From contig QKYT01000270.1 of NCBI GenBank assembly GCA_003550305.1, forward strand, positions 85,492 through 119,377: a stretch of 33,886 bases of DNA, written 5' to 3'. Source of the DNA: Glomus cerebriforme. Taxonomy: Eukaryota; Glomeromycota; Glomeromycetes; Glomerales; Glomeraceae. The notes under the pieces are model-generated. The model ran no database searches, was not told the DNA's origin, and saw only the letters and a program-made list of their open reading frames with translations. A program made the translations under genes and the position numbers. Below are positions 10,737 through 21,225 of this stretch, piece after piece; positions within the stretch are counted from its first letter, which is position 1; each line of letters begins with the position of its first letter.

Positions 10737-11269
10737 CACTGGTTAAAAACTGATTTATCTTACAGATATCTGTAAGATATCTTATAAATATCAGGTATAC
10801 CCAAAATGCAGAAAATCTGCTATATATCAGGTACCCAATATGTATATTATAGAATTAAAAAATACAATTTATTAATTATCTCGCTATCCAGTAATCATAA
10901 AAAGCTGAAATATAGCTCATTCGATTCGCTTCACTGAGATGTATCGAATGATACTAATTTCGCATTTCTAGGTGTGATAGATGCTGAGATATTTGATAAA
11001 TCGTAAAAAAATAAACAAAAAATACAATATCTCGATATCTATCACACCTAAAAATGCGAAATAAGTACCATTCGATACGTTTCAGTGAGANGAATCGAAT
11101 GAGCTATATTTCATCATTTTATGATCACTGGATAGCGAGATAATTAATAAATTATATTTTTTAATTCTATAGTATATATATTGGGTACCCGATATATAGC
11201 AGATTTTCTGCATTTTGGGTACCTGATATTTATAAGATATCTGTAAGATAGATCAGTTTTTGACCAGTG
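10737..11269. mobile_element. 533-bp foldback MITE with CACTG ends (CACTA-like), in the primase-helicase pseudogene
   Basis: The ends are CACTGGTTAAAAACTGAT and, reversed, CACTGGTCAAAAACTGAT. The match continues inward for about 240 bp on each side (shared blocks include CAAAATGCAGAAAATCTGC, TTATTAATTATCTCGCTATC and TTTAGGTGTGATAGAT-like sequence), with a central loop of about 30-40 nt near 11000; the left arm has an extra 11-bp duplication of TGTAAGATATC. Flanks are AAT at 10734-10736 and AAT at 11270-11272. Removing the element and one AAT gives a continuous reading frame (L-S-D-F-E-S-Q-E) in the host pseudogene. No ORF inside, so it is non-autonomous. CACTG ends plus a 3-bp target duplication point to the CACTA/EnSpm superfamily. 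One N at 11091 suggests it is multi-copy. Confidence 0.9.
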
Positions 11270-11819
11270 AATCTGAAAGGTCATGACTAAGAAGATATTT
11301 CATGATTACTCTAGGCGCATTAAAATAGTCAAATATATTTTCTAGTCTTTTGAAATATGCTATATTACCTCTATAACATGTAGAAACATTAAAGCAAACT
11401 ATACAAGAATTACCTATGCCTATTTTGAGTGGTGCATCCTGATTACTAGTAATCATATACCCAGCAAAATCTTTTAATCATTTAGTTTCAAGACCTTTAT
11501 ACTCTATAGCAACTCTTCCTTCTGTTATGAGAGATTTGAGATGTTCATTAAACTTATGCCATTCTTCACTAGACATTCCAGTCTCATTCATAATGATAAG
11601 TTTTTAAGCTTGAATGGTACTATTAAACCACCTAAGAATTTTTTTCAAATCTGATGTTGTGAAGTAAAGATATGGTCCTAAGACTTTATCATCAATAAAA
11701 TCAGTAATAATATTTTTTCTGTACTGTTATAAAGTGAATTTTAGTATTAAGATTAATTAGAGCTTTTGTTCTGGCTTCTGCATTAAAAAAGCCTACCAGT
11801 TTCAGATTATAGATGCTAT

Positions 11820-11952
11820 CCAAATCCCAAAATCAATTTGGGCATATAGTAAAATCCCAAATTATTTTGGCACTTTACTTAGTAAATTACATATAAACTA
11901 AATGAATTTGTACATTTCAAATTATATTTATGACATCCCAAAATAATTTGAA
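11820..11952 (-). repeat. Three ~19-nt direct repeats replacing the P-loop region
   Basis: Near-copies of the plus-strand sequence AAATCCCAAAATnAATTTGG lie at about 11822-11840, 11852-11870 and 11933-11950, all in the same orientation. They sit exactly where the surrounding pseudogene loses recognisable protein, between EVLNEYI and the NAEARTKALI piece. Likely a small inserted or slipped repeat; no clear terminal inverted repeats or target duplication. Confidence 0.55.
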
Positions 11953-13049
11953 CAGTATCTATATTCCAGATATACTCATTAAGCACTTCATTTTCATTGC
12001 AAATTATATTTTTTACATGCCAAAGAATCAGATCCATAATTTTTTTATTAATTTTTATTGCTGGCTTAGCCAAAAATCCAAGAAATAGATTAAAGAATTT
12101 TATTTTTGGGGGAGGAGTATTTAGGAAGTATGGAAGGAAATTCCAATCTGCATAAGTTATTAGACCTTTAATGACTGCCTGGTCTATCAATGATTTTAAT
12201 TTTACCATTTTATCCCCATATTTGATTATTTTAATCTTATACTTAGAAATCTTTAACTTAGACCTCATACGAAAATGGAGCACATTTTCTGAATCTTCAT
12301 GTTTTAGTAACCATAATGGTATTTCCAATAGAATATGGATGACTATTGCTTGGATGGCTTCATAAATTTCAGCGCAGGAGAATTTATTATCTGAAGTACA
12401 CATGCATATTAAATCCTACCACACGAAATGGTCTTTTGGATTTGAAATTCTGGGTTGTTCTAATCTTACTGAAGCTGATAAGTTTTTTCTAACTCAAGGC
12501 CGATTCACTAAGAGCAAGCTTTATTAAAGACTTTCTTTCACCTGATGGCTTTTCCTAATCTGCACGGTAGCAATAAAAACTATAAAATTTTTTATATTGA
12601 ATAATATATGCATTTTCACTAGTATATTCTCAATCACATAATGAATAATATGATGGGGCTATTTGTTTAAGAGAAAAGATATCAGAAGATGTTTCTGATA
12701 GATATGAAAGGTCAAATTCCTCAATACTGGCCTTTTGAAATAATTTCTTTACTAGTTTGAGCTTGAGTTCAGCTTCAGTAATTTTGTTATTTGTATCATT
12801 ATATCTTTTGACTTCTGGCTTTGAAACAGCTAAGAGAGGACTTTCTATGACTTCTGATTTATTATTGGGCGGGCGAAGCATGAAGTTGAAGATTGTCCCA
12901 TCTTTTGAAAAAATAGCTTTTTTCACACAAACATATTCTCCAGTTTCTTCAATGAATTTGGGCATTCCAACTATCTGCAAGGAAAATGAGTATTTATTTG
13001 TGATGTTATTGATAATACTATTTTCTTGCAATCCTTCTGGAGAATGCAT

Positions 13050-13355
13050 ATATTAAGATAATAGAATCTTTCTTCTTAAAGTATGGTATGATAAAAAACC
13101 AGAAATTATTATTCCTAGAAGAATCAAAAAAAATTCAGGAGTTTATCAATAAAATGGAATCTCAAAACATTAATCTTTTATAATTAATATAGAGGGTGAA
13201 AACTTCATCATGTAAGATTGATTACCTAAAATGCATAGTATAATATCAGAAAAATTCTTGCCAACTGTGCAATATGCGAATTACATATATATTTGCATTA
13301 TTTTTTTCAATTTGATTTGCATTTGCATGTCATATCCAGCCATATTATTATTATA
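13050..13355. other. Intergenic, nothing supported
   Basis: About 300 bp upstream of the primase-helicase pseudogene start. Short broken frames only, no motif or repeat I can defend. It may hold a degraded intron or 5' exon of that pseudogene. Confidence 0.4.
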
Positions 13356-13562
13356 TCAATAAACCAATATTTGGGTATGGATATTTTTTTTAGCAATTCT
13401 TATTTCGCATATGGAATTTGTGATATCTATGCTAATCATGAAGTCATTTTTATTGATTTGTAAGAGAATGATGAAATGTAGTGTATAATTGCTGATGAAA
13501 TTCAGGGAACCTATGAAATTTACAAGTGATATAAAAAACCCATTTTTAGCTTTAGCCAGCAA
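13356..13562 (-). pseudogene. Possible coding remnant (68 codons), unknown
   Basis: An open minus-strand frame reads like real protein in parts (KNGFFISLVNFIGSLNF, NYTLHFIILLQINKNDF, SICEIRIAKK) and lies upstream of the primase-helicase pseudogene on the same strand. It could be a 5' exon of the same gene or an independent relic. The start codon is not secure and no domain is recognised. Confidence 0.25.
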
Positions 13563-14212
13563 GAAAAATTATGTATTTTTTTGAAAAATTACTGCATCAC
13601 AAATCTGATACAGATTTTAGATGTGCTAGAATATTATCTTGTTTTCCCTTTTCTTAAATATGATTGGCTAAAAAATCGCAGTTATATGGCATATGTGACA
13701 TAGCAGCCACAAATTTTACACAATAAAAAATAAAGGCAAAGAACTTTTAAAATATTTGAAGAAAATTTTCAATATTTTTAACACTTATTTAATATTTACA
13801 TTTCAAATTAGAACAAAATGATTTATATGTATTTTATTAAATTTTAATAAACAAATACAAAACTTTTCAAGAAAACTTTTAAAAATAAAATATTTTTATT
13901 TATTCACATAAAATATTAGGTCAGTTTAAGTTAAAAATTATACTATAAAATAAAAAACATATATATGCACAATAAATTTCATTACAAAAAATGATAATTA
14001 ACTTTATGAAAACTTACTTAAGCATAATGAAAATTAATATTTAAATATTTTCATAACTATTAAACAACTTTGCTTATTTAATAAAGCTAGTTATACTTGA
14101 CCAAAATACTTAAATTATACTACAAAATACCTGCATAAAAATATAATAAAAATAAATATAGCTTCATGAATATTTAATTAGTAATTTATTTAAGAATCAG
14201 AAAAATTAATTA

Positions 14213-14326
14213 CAGTAAGACCTCTATAAGTGTATTTTCTATAAATGCATACCCTCTTTAAGTGTATATTCTGCTATTTTTTTTTTACTATGATCCCAAG
14301 AGGGGGTGCACTTAGGGAGGTGTCAG
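14213..14326. mobile_element. ~114-bp pogo/Tc1-mariner-like MITE, TA-flanked
   Basis: The left end is TA|CAGTAAGACCTCTATAAGTG; the right end, reversed, is TA|CTGACACCTCCCTAAGTGCA. The two ends share the ACCTC...TAAGTG core, and the left end repeats a CTmTwtAAGTGTA-like unit three times. Left ends of this form are typical of pogo/Tigger-type elements (established knowledge of the superfamily). TA flanks at 14211-14212 and 14327-14328 fit the TA target site. No coding capacity. Confidence 0.5.
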
Positions 14327-15276
14327 TAGTAAAATCTGGAAAAATCAAATATGAAAAAATTGGATTAGCACTCAAATTTTCTTTTTTGAAAGGCTGCATA
14401 ATACAAATTTTCTTTTTTGTGAGAAGTATAATTTTAGGTTTTGAAATTTGTATATTATCACATGTCTAATTACATGAGATATAAATCACATATCTTTATT
14501 ATAAAAAAATCTGAAATTTTAGGATTTCTAAAAAAATATAGTAAATACAATAGTAAAGTCTCCTAATTTTTAATATAATCAGTTTCCAATTCTTATATAA
14601 ATTATGAATTAAAGAGACATTATAGTCCTTATGGTTACTTATTTAGAATAGTGTTTAATTAGTACAGTTAGATATATGATAAGAGAGATTCTTATACTTT
14701 TTGGTTTAATATATAAAATAATATATATAATTATCCCTAATTGGCATTAATTAAAATTAACAATTTTCTCCAATTGTTATACAAATTATGAATTAAGCTA
14801 ATTTAATGAAAATTAATATATAAATAGTTTCATATTTATTAAACAACTTTACTTAGTCTTTAAGAATATATTTGCTTAATTATATTTTTCAAATAATTTT
14901 ACTTAGTTTAATAAAAATATTTTCAAAGTATTGAATTTTTTTATAAAAGTTTCTAAAAATAAAAGAATGCATTTATTAAAAAAAATATTTAAATAAAAAA
15001 TATTTCTACATGCTGCAAATAAAACTTTTAAAAATTTTTTAAAGAAAAAAAAAAAAAAAAAAGTATGTAGTTTATTTTTAAAATGCAATAAATAAATAAA
15101 TTAGTAGTTATACCATTATTATATAAAGAAACTGAAAAATAAAATAATTAGTGCAAATATTTAGGTTAGATTAAAATTTTTCAAAAGAATTTTTTTAAAA
15201 AAAAACTTTTTTTTTTCTAAATTTTTCTTTTATTAATAATTTGTAATAAAAGAATATTTTTATGCAAATAACTTAA

Positions 15277-15650
15277 GGGTACAGTATGCGTTGATCATTT
15301 TTTATATGTATCAGGTGGTTAAATTTTTTGCTGATCATTTATTTACATTTAATATACAGATTGTTTATCCGGCAAATATTAATGACCAATAAAATTCAAG
15401 ATTGCCTATTCGCAAACTCATATATTCCTAGTCGCAACTTCATATGAAGGTTTTTCAAAAAATTTTTTAATAATTAGGTTTTTTTAAAGTTCTGAAATAA
15501 AGCTTAGAATTGTAGCTTTCTAATCATATAAATTTTATTGATTTATGTTAGGTTTTATAAAAGTTATAATAATACAATAAATTATTGTCACTGTGTACAA
15601 AAATTTTACACGTTAATCAATATGAAATTATCATGTGACATACTGTACCC
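15277..15650. mobile_element. 374-bp TTAA-flanked non-autonomous element
   Basis: TTAA at 15273-15276 precedes GGGTACAGTATG, and CATACTGTACCC is followed by TTAA at 15651-15654. This is a perfect 12-bp terminal inverted repeat, with weaker pairing further in, and a TTAA duplication, the signature of piggyBac-type transposons. The interior (with a GTTAGGTTTT-like piece and slightly higher GC than its surroundings) has no usable ORF, so it would depend on a transposase elsewhere. Confidence 0.75.
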
Positions 15651-15863
15651 TTAAAAAACATAAGAGTAATAATATTCACCTATTCAAATAAACTTTTTAA
15701 TAAATATATCTAATGTTATAAATATAAATATATAGATAACAAAATTGCTAAGAAACTAAAAACTTTCTTAATAAATTATTACCTTTGAAAAATAAAGAAA
15801 ATTAGTTACATTACATTTTATCTTTTAGTTATTTTGCAAAAGGAATTTCTGATTATATATATA

Positions 15864-16473
15864 TAGTGGATTACAAAAAATGACCGATCACCTAAAAATT
15901 AAATAAACTCAGACTTTTAACAATAATTTTACATTTACTTTATAAAAAACTATTTTGAAATATTTTTTTTAATTTAAAGGCAAAAAATTTTTTGCTTTTT
16001 TAATTAGAATAGTTACAGTAAAATAAATATCAAAAATCAATTCTTTAATTTAAGAATAGCTTATGTTTCAAAAATCAAAAAGATTGAATCAGTAATTATT
16101 AAGAAATCTACTTTTAAAAATTATTAAAATTTGGTAAAAATTATGATTTATATATGAAATTTGCAAAATTTTATAGTTTTTAAGATTTTAAATAACTATT
16201 AATCCAATCTTTCTGATTTATGAAATATAAGCTATTCTTAAGTCAAAAAAATCAATTTTTAGTATTATTTTATTATAACTATTCTGATTAAGAAGGCAAA
16301 AAATTTTTTTGCTTTTAAAATTAAATGTTTATGTATAATTTTACTATTAATTAAGTGAAAAAAATGTCTCAAAATAGTTTACATTTTAACTTTAAAATAA
16401 ATGTAAAATTATTGTTAGAAAGTCTAAATTTATTTAATTTTTAGATAGTCAATCACTTTTTTATAACCTACTG
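15864..16473. mobile_element. 610-bp imperfect foldback element
   Basis: The left end TAGTGGATTACAAAAAATG matches the reversed right end CAGTAGGTTATAAAAAAGTG. Matching blocks continue inward to the centre near 16168: CTAAAAATTAAATAAA, AACAATAATTTTACATTTA, AAACTATTTTGA, GGCAAAAAATTTTTT, AGAATAGCTTAT and AAAGATTG each have a reverse-complement partner in order. The whole unit is therefore one long diverged hairpin. Both ends are embedded in TATATA, so the target duplication (probably TA, Tc1/mariner-like by the CAGT end) cannot be fixed. No ORF. Confidence 0.75.
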
Positions 16474-18869
16474 ATATATATTTTTTTTATTAGAAAATAG
16501 TTAGTAAATTTTATAAAAACATCTTGGATACAAATATTAGAAGTTTAGATGAGATTTTGAAAAAAATAACTAAGTATAAAATTACTATTAATAAATTTAA
16601 GATTAAACTTATTGTGATACAGTCTAAAATAATAAAATTAATGGCTTCTAATTTATTCTTATTGAAAAAATTACAAGATTTAGAATAGCTAATTTTAGTA
16701 ATATTCTGTAGATTTATATAAACAAAAAATACCAATGATAACTAGTTGATATCACTAATCATAATATAAAATAATCTTCATAAATTAATATTATAAGAAA
16801 TATCACTTTAAAAAACTAACCAGTTGGAAATAAAAAAAGATATTTCAGAATTAATTACTTCAATTTCTAAAAATTAACTAATTAAAACTTAACAAGAAAG
16901 CAAAAAAATCTGTATTCAAATTTAAATTATAATAAACTATATATGATATAATGATTTATAATATTTCAGATAAATAAAATACCAAAAAAATTACTGAGAA
17001 GATTAACAAATATCTAGGTTTTTTTGTGAAAGCCATTTTATCAAAATAAGACAAATATATCTGTATAACTAATGTCTATAATAATATATATTTAAAGAAA
17101 ATTAATAGCAAATTCTATTAAATAATATTTAGTCAAATAGTTTTTAGCAAACTGATCTTTAGAATAGTACAAATATTTTCAAGTCATACTAATTGACTTT
17201 GATAAAAATTTTAAAGAATATCTCATTTTTTAAAATAAGAAATTTATAATATACAGATATACTATTACTTAGTTGCTATTAAATTAGTAAAAGATTTTAA
17301 AGTTAATTAGAAAATTATAGAATTCTTTCAAACTGTAAATATCTTAATTAATAAAAGATAAATAAAATTAAAAATATTTTTTCTTTAAAAAAAACAAAAA
17401 TAAAAAAACAGTCTTTCTTCTTTATTATATTAGGCAAAAAAAAATGATAAAAATATAAGAAATAATTTGAAGTATCAGTTTATAGTAAATTTCTAGCCTA
17501 AAAAGTTCAAAATCTAATAGTATTCTTCACATGCAATAATTACTATAATATTATAAAAAATAACAAATTTCATAAAATTATAAAAAAGAAATATAAAGAA
17601 CTAGCTCAGATTATTTATGGAATCAATTGACTTTATCTATTTAGACTGAACTAGTATCATAATTCTAAATATATCTTCTTCAAATTTAAGCTTTATATCA
17701 ATTTATATGTATAATAATTGAACATTAATTTTTATATAGTTAGCTTTATAAATATTCTGATGTATCAGAACAGCTAGTATATTTGATTAATTATGATAAG
17801 ACTATTATAATAATTTTTTCAATTTTTTTTTTTTTTTTTTAGTTTAGATTAAAATTTCTTTACTTATAAGATTACATCTTTTTTTTTTGCATTTTTTTTG
17901 AGTCACTAATTGATACTTAGTATTGGATATTATATTTTTTGTAACATAGTTTAATTATATGATTATTTATAAATAAAGTAACTATAATATAAAAAAAAAA
18001 AGAATTTTCAAATAAAAGCTTAACCAAAAACATAATTATTATCCTAAAAAAAATCAGTTAATATTATTGCTATAAAAATTTGAATTTGCTTAATTCTATT
18101 AGCTTTTAACTTACTAAATAAATCATAAATTTTCTAAATTTTTTTCTTTATCTAGGAATCTATTCTAAATTTTATATAAATATAAATTATATACTTATTA
18201 TACATCCTATATCATAACATTATATATATATATATACAAACTTTATTATATGATTACCTATTATATATTATAAAATTAAATTTTAGTACAGAAATTTTGA
18301 TAATAATAACTGAAAAGTATATTCTTATAAGAATTTATCTCACTTAACAAAATCATTATCAATATTTATCTATTATTAGTATTTCACTAGTTATTTTTTT
18401 TTCATACATTTTTCATGAATTCTGAACTTGATGAGTTAAATTGTTATGCTATTATTGTAAAACTTTTAGTAATTTAGTAAGGTATATCTAGTTTGAAAAT
18501 AAACTTTATTATGTTTTTTTACTAAACTACTATATTAAATGATATAATCATCCAATACATCTTTATTTTCATCATAATTACTAATAATCAGATCACTATT
18601 AAAACACAGAAATTTAAGTAGATTCTAACCAAACCAACCAAATACAAATCAACCTTCTGTTTGAGTTTGATTTATTATATAGAAAACAAAGTATTATCAG
18701 GTAAAATTTTTGCAATGAAATAACTAATTCTTATTTATCTTTCTTATATTAATTCTAATTTTTGCATATCTATGATATACTACCAAAATTTCTTTTCTGA
18801 TTTTTCATTTTTAACCTATAATAAAAAAGTAAATATTGTAAAAACAACATTTAATAAAAGGGTAGGATG

Positions 18870-19260
18870 ATGGAAAGTAAGAACAATACCTATATTCCAT
18901 ATATTATCATAGGATGGAATCCACTTGGATTACTTTTAAAATCACTCTATACAAAGGCTAGGAATGATACCTATGCATATTATCACAAAACAATACCTGC
19001 TCAGAGCGCTTAAGATTCTTTCTTTACAACAATATATATCCTTTTTGATAAGCTTTTCATCCTTATTCATTTGTCCTGCAATTATTAGAAACTACTTTTC
19101 ACATAGAATTCTGATTTGTCCACAGGTTTGTTCATGATTTGTTATCATATTCTTTGATGATTAAAAACTCATTCTCTGCCAAAAAGCTGTTATAGAACCA
19201 TTTCTTGGGATGTCCTGCTTTCAAATATTTTTTAATTGCTATTAGTATTAAGCTTAAGAC
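18870..19260 (-). pseudogene. Degenerate coding-like stretch, unknown
   Basis: Base composition is less AT-rich than the flanks. On the minus strand fragments such as GHPKKWFYNSFLAENEFL and MNKDEKLIKKDIYCCKERI appear in different frames with several TGA/TAA codons between. It looks like a decayed gene or transposon piece; I cannot place it in a family. Confidence 0.3.
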
Positions 19261-19397
19261 AGACAAGAAAGACTACAGCTCAACATACCCGCGTTTTATA
19301 TGGAAAATCTTTCAAAAATTCCCATATGGGGAAAATCTTAACGTTATAAACTAACATATCGGGATTTTATTAACCCCCCTGTAACGGCTGTAACCGT

Positions 19398-19536
19398 GTA
19401 ACGCCATTATCTTTGATCGTTCTTATACGATCAGGTGTTATTTTCTTATACGATGCATATTTGTTTATCTGATCGTATAAGAAAGTATGTCGTACACGAC
19501 GTATAAGAACGATATGCATACAGTTGTCGTATAACG
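19398..19536. repeat. Cluster of inverted CGTATAAGAA motifs
   Basis: TTCTTATACGAT occurs at about 19420-19431 and 19443-19454; its reverse form ATCGTATAAGAA at about 19472-19483 and CGTATAAGAACGAT at 19500-19513. A short hairpin GTCGTACACGAC sits between (about 19489-19500), and GTGTAACGCC / CGTATAACGCC mark the two edges. Just to the left are three GTAAC units (GTAACGG, GTAACCG, GTAACGCC). The block is CpG-containing within an AT desert and lies about 380-520 bp past the adenylate kinase stop. It could be a transposon core, a cruciform-forming site or a binding-site array; nothing decides this. Confidence 0.6.
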
Positions 19537-19916
19537 CCGATCACTTTGATATAAACATTTTAAACATTTTAAGAAAAAAATTTTGATGCAAATGTCCGAA
19601 GTGGGCGAAATTTTATTAAATTTTCAACTGCATAAAATTGAGCTGTGATAATGCAAATAAGCAAAAGAGATATAATTCTTATCTGTTTTTCACAATAAAG
19701 CCCTATTTTATATCATTCCACAATTGTTTTAAAGACATGTTATCAATTTGAATAAATCACTTCAATATTAAAGTTAGTCCTTTAGGATCAGTTGCTTTAC
19801 ATGGGATTTCGTTTATGTAACTGTCCCAAAACCTTTAACGCGGGACATACATAAATGTACCCTAATTATAAATTTTATTTACAAAAGGTTGTATGAATTT
19901 CATCGTATAAATTCTA
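19537..19916 (-). other. 3' flank of the adenylate kinase gene
   Basis: About 380 bp holding the likely 3' UTR. It includes a CpG-containing TTTAACGCGGGAC at about 19835 and AT-rich stretches that could serve as polyadenylation signals, but none is distinctive. Confidence 0.3.

Positions 19917-21225
<1,309 letters not shown>

Larger units (their letters stand above)
10244..13049 (-). pseudogene. D5/NrS-1-like primase-helicase family protein, dead copy split by a mobile element
   Basis: Read on the minus strand from ATG 13049: an N-terminal domain (starts MHSPEGLQENS; VGMPKFIEETGEYVCVKKAI; YLSETSSDIFSL), then in-frame stops at 12632-12630, 12557-12555 and 12491-12489, a frame change, and a continuing frame with TGG-TAG just before 12403, leading to IPLWLLKHEDSENV, TYADWNFLPY, FLGFLAKPAIKINKK and ILWHVKNIICNENEVLNEYI. 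A disordered ~130-bp stretch (11820-11952) follows, then NAEARTKALI, QYRKNIITDF (where I expect a GKN-type P-loop), LGPYLYFTTSDLKK, MNETGMSSEEWHKF, AGYMITSNQDAPL and YLLSHDLSDS. There a 533-bp element interrupts it; on the far side it resumes ESQEIPNTKIKKDIMRDQL, FIRFIIDHLGSW, FGKKLLE, KREWQYIFN and ends NDQNDST, TAA at 10246-10244. The motifs match a Rhizophagus family with an SF3/D5-like (NrS-1 polymerase-like) helicase domain, as I recall it. At least seven stops and three frameshifts. Confidence 0.7.
13563..18869. other. AT-rich gene desert
   Basis: More than 5 kb of AT-dominated sequence with homopolymer A/T runs (A-run at about 15045-15062, T-run at about 17822-17841, TA-run at about 18226-18236). 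Open frames here are short and composed of Lys/Asn/Ile/Phe, as expected by chance in such DNA. The only structure I can support is three small non-autonomous elements, listed separately at 14213, 15277 and 15864. Confidence 0.75.

Noticed and set aside
12757..13056. Plus-strand frame of 99 codons
   Set aside because: It mirrors the N-terminal exon of the minus-strand primase-helicase pseudogene, which has the recognisable motifs.
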